Assembly (NCBI GenBank): GCA_030604195.1
Contig: JAUVWI010000023.1
Location: 1 to 44,082, forward strand
Reading direction: 5' to 3'
From: Spirochaetales bacterium
Lineage (GTDB): Bacteria; Spirochaetota; Spirochaetia; SZUA-6; DRHE01
DNA: 44,082 nt
The notes beneath the pieces were generated by a model. It ran no database searches, was not told the DNA's origin, and saw only the letters and a list, made by a program, of their open reading frames with translations. This document shows, piece by piece, positions 23,321 through 32,323 of this stretch. A program made the position numbers and the translations under genes. Numbering within the stretch: position 1 is the first letter of the stretch; every line of letters begins with the position of its first letter.

Positions 23321-23338
23321 CGATTAACCGCTAACGAT
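23313..23338. terminator. Bidirectional hairpin over two convergent stop codons
   Basis: Perfect 10-bp stem ATCGTTAGCG (23313-23322) and CGCTAACGAT (23329-23338) with the 6-nt loop ATTAAC. The iolI stop TAG lies in the left arm and the stop codon of the opposing gene (TAA) lies in the loop. No long T run follows on either side, though the minus-strand side is AT-rich. Confidence 0.75.
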
Positions 23339-24121
23339 CCTGTCCCAGCGGGAACTGATCTTGCGCAGGGATTCATAGGAATCATTCAGCGGAGAGTATT
23401 CAAAACCGACAAAGCCCCGATAGCCGCAGTTTTTGATAATTGTCAGCAAAGTAGCCCAATCAGCCGAACCGGTGCCAGGCTCATGCCTGCCCGGAAAATC
23501 AGCAATATGTATGTAGCCGATATCATCGATATAATAGGTTAACAGGCTTTGCAAATCCTGACCCATAACTCCGAAATGGTAGAGGTCACAGAGTATTTTA
23601 AGACGAGGATTATTAATTTCTCTTACCAGAGAAACTGCTGTTTCCATATCGGCCAGGAAGTAACCGGGATGATCTATCCTGGTATTTAAAGGCTCAAGCA
23701 CCAGAGTAATCTCTTCAGGTGTAGCTGCCAGGGCCTTTTCCAGTCCCGATTTCAGATTGAGGTACTTTTTATCCGCCGGTATATCACTGTAGCTGTTTAA
23801 AACCCTGCCCTCTTCACCAAGCTCATTGGAAAGTACCATCAGTGTGGAACAATTCAGGGTATCCGCCACTTGAACCGCTTCTTTCAGATCGGCCAGAAAT
23901 AACTCGTGTGTCTCTGCAGCCACCAGGCTTCCCCTGCGGTGGCCGCTGAAATTCACCACCCTGACTTCATTTTGCCGGCAGGCTTCGGCAATAGCGGGAA
24001 TATCCTTATCACGCCACCCCCAGAACTCAACATTGCTGAAACCGACTCTGGCAATATTTTTTATCTTTTCAACAGGTGAAAGAGCGGGATAAAGCATTTC
24101 AATACAGATAACCGGCTGCAA
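23324..24121 (-). CDS. Hydroxypyruvate isomerase-family TIM-barrel protein
   Basis: Sugar-phosphate isomerase/epimerase-type protein of 265 residues. The segment ARVGFSNVEFWGWRDKDIPAIAEAC is a hallmark of the hydroxypyruvate isomerase (Hyi) family. Metal-site residues are seen in LVLEPLNTRIDHPGYFL, ILCDLYHFGVMGQ, YIHIADFPGRHEPGTG and GFVGFEYSPL. Family members act on hydroxypyruvate, 2-oxotetronates or other keto acids and keto sugars. In this island it may act on an intermediate of uronate or inositol breakdown, and the missing 5-keto-L-gluconate epimerase role is possible but unsupported. It converges on iolI with only 3 bp between the stop codons. Confidence 0.75.
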   Translation of the reverse strand: MQPVICIEMLYPALSPVEKIKNIARVGFSNVEFWGWRDKDIPAIAEACRQNEVRVVNFSGHRRGSLVAAETHELFLADLKEAVQVADTLNCSTLMVLSNELGEEGRVLNSYSDIPADKKYLNLKSGLEKALAATPEEITLVLEPLNTRIDHPGYFLADMETAVSLVREINNPRLKILCDLYHFGVMGQDLQSLLTYYIDDIGYIHIADFPGRHEPGTGSADWATLLTIIKNCGYRGFVGFEYSPLNDSYESLRKISSRWDRIVSG

Positions 24122-24171
24122 ATAACTCCTCCTTATTTAACCTACACAACCCCTGCGGATGCTCCAGATAA

Positions 24172-24197
24172 AAGGGTGGGGTTTTATCCCCACCCTT
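24172..24197 (-). terminator. Intrinsic terminator after the lipoprotein gene
   Basis: Perfect 10-bp stem AAGGGTGGGG (24172-24181) and CCCCACCCTT (24188-24197) with a 6-nt loop, followed on the minus strand by TTTTAT. It ends the Afu-like operon 2 about 75 bp after the lipoprotein stop. Confidence 0.85.
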
Positions 24198-24272
24198 CTC
24201 AGTTAAATTCGGTAAAAATACTAAAAACCAGCACTTCTCACTTTCAAGAGCAATAAATAAGGGTGCTGCCGG

Positions 24273-24803
24273 CTAAAACCAGATGACCGTCATGGATTTA
24301 CCGCGGGTGGTCTTTGCGTTAATGTCGCCACACTTGGCCGCTATATCAAGCTGCGTTTTGCCGCCGCCCTCATTATCGACAACCAGGTAAGTGTAGCGAT
24401 CCTTATCAAGCAGAGTTGTCAGCTCCACAGCCTGGTCCTTGTCAATACTGATGGGAAAAGCGCTCTCACTGCCGCCGGCCGCAACAATCCAGACAGTTGA
24501 GGGACCTTTGTTTTTCAAGCTCCACACAACCTCTGTTCCCTCAACTCCCGGCTGCAACAGAATCTCTAATAATCGCTCACCATAGGATCCATCTAAAAGG
24601 GCTCCCGTACCCTCATCGGACTTTGGGGCTGTGGTTTGCACCTGGAGGAATTTAACATCACCGGAATTATCTAATTTCTTCCAGGCTTCTGTTTCCACCG
24701 CGTCTTTTCGTGACTGAGACTGTACCGTTTTGGGCAATCCGGCGCAACCCAACATGGCCATACCCACAACCACCAATACAAAGACATAAAGCAATTTCTT
24801 CAT
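24273..24803 (-). CDS. Small lipoprotein of unknown function
   Basis: A 176-residue predicted lipoprotein. The N-terminus MKKLLYVFVLVVVGMAMLGC ends in a lipobox with Cys20, so the mature protein is lipid-anchored outside the inner membrane. I recognise no domain in the remainder; it looks like a compact beta-rich module (VVWSLKNKGPSTVWIVAAGGSE, YTYLVVDNEGGGKTQ). It lies 28 bp after the ATPase of transporter system 2 and before a strong terminator, so it is the last gene of that operon. It could assist substrate capture or respond to the same signal, but nothing in the sequence proves this. Confidence 0.75.
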   Translation of the reverse strand: MKKLLYVFVLVVVGMAMLGCAGLPKTVQSQSRKDAVETEAWKKLDNSGDVKFLQVQTTAPKSDEGTGALLDGSYGERLLEILLQPGVEGTEVVWSLKNKGPSTVWIVAAGGSESAFPISIDKDQAVELTTLLDKDRYTYLVVDNEGGGKTQLDIAAKCGDINAKTTRGKSMTVIWF

Positions 24804-24831
24804 CCTTAAAACCTCCTCTTCCCTTAATGGG

Positions 24832-25905
24832 TTAATTTATTAGAAAAATATTTTCTTCTCTGAAGCTTAGAAAAACTTCAGTACCGCGCTCACAGAATCC
24901 GCCTTCGGATTTATAATCACTGATACTAAGCTCTCCCACCTCAGTTTCAACTGCGTAATCGTTGGTTGACCCCTCATACATCGCGTATTTAACCACACCC
25001 TTTAAGCCCTTTTTTAGTCTTGGATCGATGTGAATGTCCTCAGGACGGATCATCAGCTTAACATGGCTGCCCCTGTCCGGCTCCTGCCGGTAGGGAACGG
25101 ATAGCTTAAAAGGACCAACCTTTACCCGGGCTTTGCCCCCATCCACTCCTACTAACTCAGCCTCCACAATATTAGCCTCACCGATGAAGTCGGCCACAAA
25201 AGCATTGGCCGGCTTTTTATATAATTCCACGGGCCCGCCTACCTGGGAGATAACCGCATTTTCCATAACCACGATCTGATCGGAAATGGCCAGGGCCTCG
25301 GACTGATCATGGGTAACATAAACCGAGGTAATCCCGAGATCCTTCTGTAAATTCCTGATTTCACCGCGCATACGCTTGCGCAGTTTGGCGTCCAGATTGG
25401 AAAGGGGCTCATCAAATAGCAGGACCTTTGGTTGTAATACCAATGAGCGGGTAACCGCTACCCGCTGCTGCTGGCCGCCGGAGAGTTCGCTGGGGCCGCG
25501 TTTTTCCAGGCCTCCGAGTCCCACCGTTTTCAGAGATTCGCTGACTGTCTCTCTTATCTTTTGCTCAGGCCAGCGCATAACCCGCAGACCGTAGGCAATG
25601 TTCTCATATACATTCATGTGTGGAAAGAGAGCATAAGATTGAAAAACCATGGATATTTTCCGCTCATTCGGCGGCAGTTCAGTAATATCCTCGCCGCCAA
25701 GAAAGAGGCGTCCCGATGTGGGAATTTCCAGTCCGGCTATAATACGCAAAATCGTGGTCTTTCCGCAGCCCGAAGGACCGAGCAGGGTAATGAGTTTACC
25801 ATGGGGAATATCGAGGGAAACCTGGTTTACCGCTGTTACTTTGCCGAAACGTTTGCTGATATTCTCCAGTTTCAGTTCAGAGGTTCCCATTTGCTTACTA
25901 CTCAT
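24832..25905 (-). CDS. AfuC/FbpC-like ABC transporter ATPase (system 2)
   Basis: ATP-binding subunit of 357 residues. Walker A GPSGCGKTT (43-51), Q-loop VFQSYALFPHM, signature LSGGQQQRVAVTRSL, Walker [18 protein letters not shown]-loop VTHDQSEALAISDQ and a C-terminal TOBE region. Its ATG overlaps the permease stop in ATGA (25905-25902), a sign of translational coupling. It is a paralogue of the ATPase at 18465-19544 but more GC-rich. It powers the AfuB-like permease upstream. Confidence 0.9.
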   Translation of the reverse strand: MSSKQMGTSELKLENISKRFGKVTAVNQVSLDIPHGKLITLLGPSGCGKTTILRIIAGLEIPTSGRLFLGGEDITELPPNERKISMVFQSYALFPHMNVYENIAYGLRVMRWPEQKIRETVSESLKTVGLGGLEKRGPSELSGGQQQRVAVTRSLVLQPKVLLFDEPLSNLDAKLRKRMRGEIRNLQKDLGITSVYVTHDQSEALAISDQIVVMENAVISQVGGPVELYKKPANAFVADFIGEANIVEAELVGVDGGKARVKVGPFKLSVPYRQEPDRGSHVKLMIRPEDIHIDPRLKKGLKGVVKYAMYEGSTNDYAVETEVGELSISDYKSEGGFCERGTEVFLSFREENIFLIN

Positions 25906-27968
25906 ATATTGACTGCCTCCATTTCTTTACTTGCCACCTGCATTTTACCGGTCTTAACCATGCGCTTGACTATAAAGCTCATCAGTGCGATTGCCGCTGC
26001 CATGGTAATGATCAGAATTGTGCAATAGGCAGTTGCCAGGCCAAGTTTACCCGCCTCTATTCTGCCCAGAATTACCGTAGTGGCCAACTTGGTGCGGGCG
26101 GTAACCAAAAAGATTACAGCGCTGATTGCGGTCATGGCGCGCACAAAAGAGAAGATCAATCCCGATAGAATAGCCGGCCTGATAAGGGGCAGCACTACCT
26201 TGTTGAAGGTCCGCAGGTTGCTCGCGCCCAGGGTAATGGAGGCTTCTTCCAGAGCCGGATCGATCTGCTGCAGAGCCGCCATTCCCGAACGGATCCCCAC
26301 CGGCATATTCCTGAAGACAAAACAGATAACCAGTATGGCCGCAGTGCCGGTAAAAACTAACGGCGCGGTGTTAAAGGCCATAACATAACCTATACCGATA
26401 ACAGTGCCGGGTATGGCAAAGCTGAGCATGGAGATAAATTCAAAGGGCTGCCTGCCGAAAAAACGGTACCTACTTACCAGGTAGGCAATCAGCAGTCCTA
26501 TGGCCGCGGTCAGCGGCGCGGAAATGGCAGCCAGCTGCAGTGTAGTGATGTAGGAGCCGAAGCCGTCACTTAAGAAGCGTTTATAATGCATAAGAGTGAA
26601 GCTGTTGTTGATCCCCCACAATTTTACAAAGCCGCCAAGAAAAACTGAACCGTAGAGCGCAATGGTCAATGCTGCCCATAGCAGGGTGAAACCGACCAGG
26701 CTGTAATCCATCCCTTTGGGCAGGGGAAGAACGGCATAACGGCTGGGCTTACCTGTTACAGTAACGTATGAACGCTTGCCCACCCAGTAGCGCTGTACAA
26801 CAAAGGTGGTCAGGGTCACGGAAAGCAGGACAATGCCCAGGCTTGCTGCCAGCACCTCATCGTAGCGGCCAATGATTGCCAAGTAGATGGAGGTGGCTAA
26901 AACATCAAAATCGCCGCCAAGTAAAATCGGGTTGGCAAAATCGGCCAGGGATTCAATTACCGATAATAGAAAAGCATTGGCAATTCCCGGTCTCATCAAA
27001 GGCCAGATAATGGTCCTGAAAGAACGCCAGCGGTTGGCGCCCAGGGTATAGCTGGCCTCCTCCAAAGCCGTGTCCATGGAATGGATTACACCCGAGAGAA
27101 TAAGAAAGGCCATTGGCGCGAAAGAGAGGGTCTGGGCCAGCACAATCCCGGGATAACCAAAGATAAATGAGCTTCTGATACCCAGAACCTTATTGGTAAA
27201 GAAACCCATCCTGCCGAACATGAATATTATGGCCAGCCCGATAACAAAGGGCGGCGTTATTATGGGCAGCAGGGAAAAGCCATGGAGAAAACGCCTAAAG
27301 CGGAAACGCGACCTTTCAATGACCAGGGCAAAGGCCAGTCCGATTGCAGTAGAGAAAACCCCAACCGTTGAAGCCATAAGCAGGCTGTTTTTTATTATCC
27401 GCCAGGTACTCGGATAGGCAATCAGAACAGTGAAAATATTCGAGGGCTTAAAAGCCCTCTCTACTATAAAGCTCTTGGTCAGGATAACGAGCAGCGGATA
27501 GATGATGAATATTACCAACAGTACGGCGATACCTAAGATCGAGCCGGAGACAAAAGCATCTCCCCGGATCAAACCCAGCCGGGAAAGAGATCTGGCCAGG
27601 AATAACAGAAAGGAGAAGAAGATAATAAAACTACCAATTCCTAATTTGATCTCAGGGGTGAGCAATACAAATTGAATGGTAAAGAGCAGGGTGCCGCTCA
27701 AGCTTAAGGCAAAGAGCAGCTTTCCCCGAAGACGCTTTCCCATGTTCAGCAAACCCAGAATCGTGATCATCAGTAAAAGCAGGAGCAACAGGTTAAGCAG
27801 CGGCAATTGACCCAATTGATTCCAGATGGAGTGTGAAAAATCTCCCTGCTTCAATAGGGCCAGGGCCATGCCTTTGGTTGCAGTAAAGGGGAAGAAGGTG
27901 AGGAGCAGGAAAAGGACCAGACCCCCCACCCATATAGCTTTTTCTCTGGCTAAATCTATAAACTTCAT
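25902..27968 (-). CDS. Extended AfuB-like double-domain ABC permease (system 2)
   Basis: Inner-membrane permease of 688 residues. Two permease domains contain EAA loops LEEASYTLGANRWRSFRTIIWPLMRPG and LEEASITLGASNLRTFNKVVLPLIRPA. An N-terminal extension of roughly 150 residues adds about four hydrophobic segments (VLFLLLTFFPF, LNLLLLLLLMITILGL, LFALSLSGTLLFTIQ, FIIFFSFLLFLA) absent from the 536-residue paralogue. As far as I recall, AfuB of Actinobacillus is of this longer size, which would favour a sugar-phosphate importer over a classic ferric system. It starts 3 bp after the binding-protein stop and overlaps the ATPase by 4 bp. Confidence 0.9.
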   Translation of the reverse strand: MKFIDLAREKAIWVGGLVLFLLLTFFPFTATKGMALALLKQGDFSHSIWNQLGQLPLLNLLLLLLLMITILGLLNMGKRLRGKLLFALSLSGTLLFTIQFVLLTPEIKLGIGSFIIFFSFLLFLARSLSRLGLIRGDAFVSGSILGIAVLLVIFIIYPLLVILTKSFIVERAFKPSNIFTVLIAYPSTWRIIKNSLLMASTVGVFSTAIGLAFALVIERSRFRFRRFLHGFSLLPIITPPFVIGLAIIFMFGRMGFFTNKVLGIRSSFIFGYPGIVLAQTLSFAPMAFLILSGVIHSMDTALEEASYTLGANRWRSFRTIIWPLMRPGIANAFLLSVIESLADFANPILLGGDFDVLATSIYLAIIGRYDEVLAASLGIVLLSVTLTTFVVQRYWVGKRSYVTVTGKPSRYAVLPLPKGMDYSLVGFTLLWAALTIALYGSVFLGGFVKLWGINNSFTLMHYKRFLSDGFGSYITTLQLAAISAPLTAAIGLLIAYLVSRYRFFGRQPFEFISMLSFAIPGTVIGIGYVMAFNTAPLVFTGTAAILVICFVFRNMPVGIRSGMAALQQIDPALEEASITLGASNLRTFNKVVLPLIRPAILSGLIFSFVRAMTAISAVIFLVTARTKLATTVILGRIEAGKLGLATAYCTILIITMAAAIALMSFIVKRMVKTGKMQVASKEMEAVNI

Positions 27969-27971
27969 TCT

Positions 27972-28982
27972 TTAACGTGGAAGAGTGAATACCTCTCTTG
28001 TCCATCGGTCCATAATATGCACGCCATTCTCAGCCACCCATTTGAAGTCATAATCTACGGTTTTTACAGAATCGATAGGAATAGAGACTGCTGGAACCTT
28101 GGCTTTAGTGTTAGTGGGAAGCTGGTAGGCACCGACCTTGGCCTGGGTCTCCTGGGCCTCGGCGCTGACTAACCAGTCGATAAACTTTTTTGCCAGTTCA
28201 GGATGAGGCGCACCCTTGACCAGGTTCAGGCCGCCGATTTCATAGCCGGTGCCCTCTTTCGGCGCAATCGCGGTTACCGGATAACCCTCTTCGATCTGAT
28301 AGATTACGTCATGCAGGAATACAATGGCTATGGCTATCTCACCGCGTCCGCACAGAATTCCAGGGGCCACACCTGATTTGGTGTAATTTGAAATATTTTT
28401 GTGCAGTCTTTTCATGTATTCAATGCCTTCATCCTCACCCCTTAAGAATATCTGGGTGGCCAGGGTGGTAAGAGCGGTACCTGAGGTGTTGGGATTAGCC
28501 ACACCGACCAAGCCTTTATAGCGCGGATCAGTCAGATCATCCCAGCCCGTAGGAGTGGGCAGCCCCATTTCCTTAAGCAGACCTTCATTGGCGGAAATAC
28601 CCAGAACCCCTACATAAATACCGAGTACCTGCCAGTCGCCTATAGGATCTCTGAATCTGGAATCCATCTCCTGCCAGAGGGCGGGCCGGTAATTCTCAGT
28701 GAGCCCCTCCAGGGCGGCAATTGAGTGAGGATCCGTAGTTCCACCCCACCAGACATCGGCCAGGGGATTCTTTTTTTCAGCACGCAGGCGGGCAAGGGTT
28801 TCACCGCTGGACATACGTATCCAGTTAACCTTTACACCGGATACCTTCTCATAAGTCTTTGCCAGTACCTCAACACAACGTGGTTCAGCGCTGCCATAGA
28901 AGGTCAGCTCCTTTTGCTGAGCGACCGCTGATACGCCGGCTATCAGCATAACAGTTAGAGCGATCCCTAAAATTTTCTTCAT
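27972..28982 (-). CDS. AfuA/FbpA-like periplasmic binding protein (system 2)
   Basis: Binding protein of 336 residues with signal peptide MKKILGIALTVMLIAGVSAVA. NPNTSGTAL (163-171), His224-Asp225 (FLHDV) and Glu248 (GYEIG) reproduce the His-Asp plus 23-residue-to-Glu pattern I recall for hexose-phosphate binding in AfuA; the iron-binding tyrosine pair of FbpA is not visible at the corresponding place. YGSAEPRCVEVLAKTYEKVSG and WWGGTTDPH are usual for this family. Predicted ligand: a phosphorylated sugar or polyol (inference). RBS AAGGAGG precedes ATG. It is the first gene of a four-gene operon with a strong promoter at 29061-29089. Confidence 0.9.
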   Translation of the reverse strand: MKKILGIALTVMLIAGVSAVAQQKELTFYGSAEPRCVEVLAKTYEKVSGVKVNWIRMSSGETLARLRAEKKNPLADVWWGGTTDPHSIAALEGLTENYRPALWQEMDSRFRDPIGDWQVLGIYVGVLGISANEGLLKEMGLPTPTGWDDLTDPRYKGLVGVANPNTSGTALTTLATQIFLRGEDEGIEYMKRLHKNISNYTKSGVAPGILCGRGEIAIAIVFLHDVIYQIEEGYPVTAIAPKEGTGYEIGGLNLVKGAPHPELAKKFIDWLVSAEAQETQAKVGAYQLPTNTKAKVPAVSIPIDSVKTVDYDFKWVAENGVHIMDRWTREVFTLPR

Positions 28983-29060
28983 TTTTTTCCTCCTTAATAA
29001 TTGTATCTATTTATAATTACGGCTCTTAAAATTAAAAGACCGTACTATCAATTTTCTATA

Positions 29061-29089
29061 ACTATAGTGGATGAATATTCCCGGGTCAA
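29061..29089 (-). promoter_or_regulatory. Promoter of transporter operon 2
   Basis: -35 TTGACC (29089-29084), 17-bp spacer and -10 TATAGT (29066-29061), reading leftwards to the AfuA-like gene at 28982. No LacI-type palindrome like those of the other operons is visible here. Confidence 0.7.
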
Positions 29090-29102
29090 GCTTTTTTTCC
29101 CC

Positions 29103-29131
29103 TTGACCGGACAGTCAATACAATCTAAAAT
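29103..29131 (+). promoter_or_regulatory. Promoter of the DUF5312-like gene
   Basis: TTGACC (29103-29108), 17-bp spacer and TAAAAT (29126-29131), reading rightwards. It is divergent from the transporter promoter, with the two -35 boxes only 13 bp apart. Confidence 0.65.
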
Positions 29132-29153
29132 TCAATAGAACGGCGAGGTGATT

Positions 29154-30857
29154 ATGAGTGAAGTTTCCGTTTTTGACCGGCTGGTCAGCGATCTGGAGTC
29201 CTCAGAGAAAAAAGCCCTCTTAGATAAAATACAGCACTCTTTTTCAGAGCCCCAGGAACCGCTTATCACCATCCCTGAAGACGAAACAGCATTGAACCCT
29301 GACGAGGAGCTTAAAAAATTCACCCTTATTCAGCGTTTTTTTCTCTTCCTCCAATCGATTTTCACCCGGAAAGACAGATACACACTGATCCAGGATATCT
29401 TACTAAAAAAGACAGCCTCTATAATAGAAAAGCGGGCAAGCGGCTTAATAGACTTTCACAATTCACTTTACAATGAGCAGATGCATAATGAACTGGCCCT
29501 GCTTAAAGAGCATACTCTCTTCTTTCAAGAAGCACTGCGAAGCGCCCTGGTCAAGAACAAACACGCCTTCTTTGCTTTTCTTGCCGGCCTGGAGCTTGAA
29601 CTGGTACAGTTTAAATTAATCAATGAAACCGACCCATTCAGCCTTTGGGATACAGGTACCATAGAAAATCCAGCGGCAATTAAACACGAGATGCGTAAAA
29701 TAGCAACCAATATTTTTCAGGAAATCTCTAAAGAGAACAAACAGAGGGTGTACCTTGACGCCCAGAGTCTTTCAGCTCTTTTTCATTTGAGCAATCACCC
29801 CTTTGACACCATGTTAACCGCATTTAAATCCGGAAAAAGTACTTTCCGGGATTTAGACAAATATATCACGCCTCTGGCCGATCTTCTTAAGGCTTTGGAA
29901 TTTACACCCTCTGCTGACGCTTTACAGGCGCTTTTCCTCTTTCATTATAAAGATAGATTGGCTGATGAAGATTTTTCCCTTGAAAAAATGCTCCACCGGA
30001 AGCTCTCAGAATCAAAAACAGTATTAAAGGAAATAAGCAATTTTAACAAACGTATTCCTTTAGTATCCATTATCAGATATACAAAAGGAAATCTGGACTA
30101 TAGCCCGCAGAAGAGGGGCGGCGGCGAAGACTGGTTCGTAATCTATAAAGATTTCTGGCACCGCCGCCTTGAAAACCATTATAAAGGATTCTATTGGCAG
30201 CACGAACACGAAAGGCTTAAAAACGAAGCGGCTGACTTTATCGGCGGCTATCAGCTGCCGCAAGTATTTAAAAACAGAGCTATATGGCCTGATGGCAGGA
30301 TAAATTACTGCCTGTCACTTTCTTTTTTAAAAGCTGTGTTGGAAAATGTATTTCAAAAAAATCAGCGAGTACTCAAACTGATATTTCTCAAAGGTGAGTT
30401 CTATAAAGATGAAAACCGCCAGGCCTTTACAGATACACTTGAAGGGATCAGTAATATTGACACACGTATACTTTTACTCGCCGGCAGCCTTGAACCTGAC
30501 GGCGAGCCGGGTGGGAAACTAAAGAAAATATATCATGAAACTGTCAGGACTGAATCTGATAAACAGATAATCCAGGAAATCTTCGTCCAGGCGAACAAAG
30601 AGGCCCTGGCCATTATTGAGCAGGCAGGTGCATATCTGCAGGCCATTGCACGTATTCTGGGAGGCATTTTACACGGCGAACCAGGCTCTAAATATGATAC
30701 CCTGTCAAATTTAGCTTCCATAGGCGGCCGGGAAAATAAAAAGCTTATCAGCTCCTGGCATGATATTCTTGACCGGATTATCCAATCAATAAACCTGTTG
30801 ACTGAGATCAAAGAGCTGGAAAGCAGCCGCACCCGGTCAGCTACAGCGGCGCCTTAA
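29154..30857 (+). CDS. Large helical protein of unknown function, DUF5312-like
   Basis: Cytoplasmic protein of 567 residues with no signal peptide and no clear membrane helix. Start is the ATG at 29154, with GAGG five bases before it; a GTG at 29148 overlaps that site. It is charged and mostly helical: an acidic N-terminus (residues 1-60), a basic patch IFTRKDRY, and a segment GGGEDWFVIYKDFWHRRLENHYKGFYWQHE about mid-protein that looks conserved in character. I believe it belongs to the spirochaete-restricted family DUF5312, but this is from memory. No catalytic motif is recognised. It stands alone with its own promoter and converges on the aminotransferase gene, with 5 bp between the stop codons. 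Confidence 0.6.
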   Translation: MSEVSVFDRLVSDLESSEKKALLDKIQHSFSEPQEPLITIPEDETALNPDEELKKFTLIQRFFLFLQSIFTRKDRYTLIQDILLKKTASIIEKRASGLIDFHNSLYNEQMHNELALLKEHTLFFQEALRSALVKNKHAFFAFLAGLELELVQFKLINETDPFSLWDTGTIENPAAIKHEMRKIATNIFQEISKENKQRVYLDAQSLSALFHLSNHPFDTMLTAFKSGKSTFRDLDKYITPLADLLKALEFTPSADALQALFLFHYKDRLADEDFSLEKMLHRKLSESKTVLKEISNFNKRIPLVSIIRYTKGNLDYSPQKRGGGEDWFVIYKDFWHRRLENHYKGFYWQHEHERLKNEAADFIGGYQLPQVFKNRAIWPDGRINYCLSLSFLKAVLENVFQKNQRVLKLIFLKGEFYKDENRQAFTDTLEGISNIDTRILLLAGSLEPDGEPGGKLKKIYHETVRTESDKQIIQEIFVQANKEALAIIEQAGAYLQAIARILGGILHGEPGSKYDTLSNLASIGGRENKKLISSWHDILDRIIQSINLLTEIKELESSRTRSATAAP

Positions 30858-30862
30858 TTTTC

Positions 30863-32167
30863 TTAATTTCCTGAAAAACCGGCAAAGAGCTCCTTGAAAA
30901 GCAATGGCACTTTTTTCATATTCTCGAGGCTTTCCACATAGGCAATCCGCATTTGTGTCCTGCCCGGACTTATCAGTTCCTGCTCTGAATTATAGAATCC
31001 GGCCATAGGAGTCACCAGCAGGGTATAACGCCCATCGGTAAGCTGAACACTGCCTTTAGAAGCACAGTACCTGACAAAATCAAAAGCATCAAAAGTGCTT
31101 GCGGCAATTCTGCGAACATCAACCACCGAATAGAGAGCGGCATCGGGCCGGGAAATAATTACCCCCGGGAGCAGTCTCTTGAATTCTGCATTCAAGCTGG
31201 ACAGCATGTTACCATAGTAGGATCTCTGTTTCTCATACCATTGGATCAGATCCCGGTTGCTTTCATGGGCCAAAGCGCCGAATATATACTGCCCTATGGC
31301 ATTGGAACAGAGATTCGCCGTATTCTCAGCCACAGCCCGCCGATAAAATTTTTCATTATCGGTAACCAGGGCGCCGATTCGCAATCCACAGCCATTCCAC
31401 ACCTTGGAGACAGATTCAATACTTATTCGCCTGCCTTCAATTCCGGGGACTTCACGGTTGCTTAAACCCCAGATACTGACTGTTCCCTGGCCTGCATACT
31501 GAAGCTCGCGGTAGGCTTCATCACTTACCAGCCAGATATTGTGCTTTACACACAACCTGGCCAGGGAGATGAGCATATCCCGGGTATATAACTGTCCTGT
31601 AGGATTATCATAGGGAATTACAAGCAGTGCGCCGGGATTGGAGCTTTCAATAACCCTCTCCATTTCACTTATACCGGGCAGGGTAAAGGTGCCGTCTTCC
31701 TGAAGAGTCCGGGCAATGGAAATTACACCGCGGCCCAAACGTGCCGCCATAGCCTTATAATTGGTATAGGCCGGATCGATTACCAATAATGGCCGCTCGT
31801 TACTGCCTGCAGCGCCGCATACACCGAGTAGGGCAAGCTCTATAGCCTGAGAACCCCCCTCAGTAATCAGCACCTGCAGCGCATCTGCAGTGAAACCGCT
31901 GGAGGCAATAATATTTAAGAAAGCGCTGCGGGTTTCCTGAAGACCCGCAGTTTCTGTGTATTTAACCACACCGTGCCGAAAGGGACTGTCAAGGCCCCCG
32001 AGCCCCTTCATACGCTCAATCATAGCGGGATGCATGGGAAGAGATACATTGCCTATGGCAACATTGATCGCTCGAACATTATCCCGTCTCCGGGAAAAAT
32101 CAATCTGAGCCGAACGGATCACCGAGGGCTCTCTGCTGGAAAAATACTCTGAAATAACCGGCCTCAT
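30863..32167 (-). CDS. PLP-dependent class I/II aminotransferase
   Basis: Fold-type I aminotransferase of 434 residues, cytoplasmic. Seen: IPYDNPTGQLY with substrate- and PLP-binding Asn188, VSDEAYREL with Asp216 and Tyr219, and SVSKVWNGCGLRIG with the PLP-binding Lys255. TEGGSQAIELAL matches the phosphate-binding loop. The closest role is amino acid:2-oxoacid transamination (aspartate/alanine type); the exact amino donor is not evident. RBS AGGAG precedes the ATG. It is transcribed alone, between convergent (DUF5312-like) and divergent (TauE) neighbours. Confidence 0.88.
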   Translation of the reverse strand: MRPVISEYFSSREPSVIRSAQIDFSRRRDNVRAINVAIGNVSLPMHPAMIERMKGLGGLDSPFRHGVVKYTETAGLQETRSAFLNIIASSGFTADALQVLITEGGSQAIELALLGVCGAAGSNERPLLVIDPAYTNYKAMAARLGRGVISIARTLQEDGTFTLPGISEMERVIESSNPGALLVIPYDNPTGQLYTRDMLISLARLCVKHNIWLVSDEAYRELQYAGQGTVSIWGLSNREVPGIEGRRISIESVSKVWNGCGLRIGALVTDNEKFYRRAVAENTANLCSNAIGQYIFGALAHESNRDLIQWYEKQRSYYGNMLSSLNAEFKRLLPGVIISRPDAALYSVVDVRRIAASTFDAFDFVRYCASKGSVQLTDGRYTLLVTPMAGFYNSEQELISPGRTQMRIAYVESLENMKKVPLLFKELFAGFSGN

Positions 32168-32323
32168 GGCTGACTCCTGTTAATATTGCTGAATCGCAGC
32201 ATATTAACCATACCCTGTTTTAAAAAAAATGGTAAGCATCTATTTAATTTAATATCAATTCTTCCTATAATGGAATATGCCTTATTCAAAAATGGTTACT
32301 CCGGCGGAACTGAAGGCACCTTC

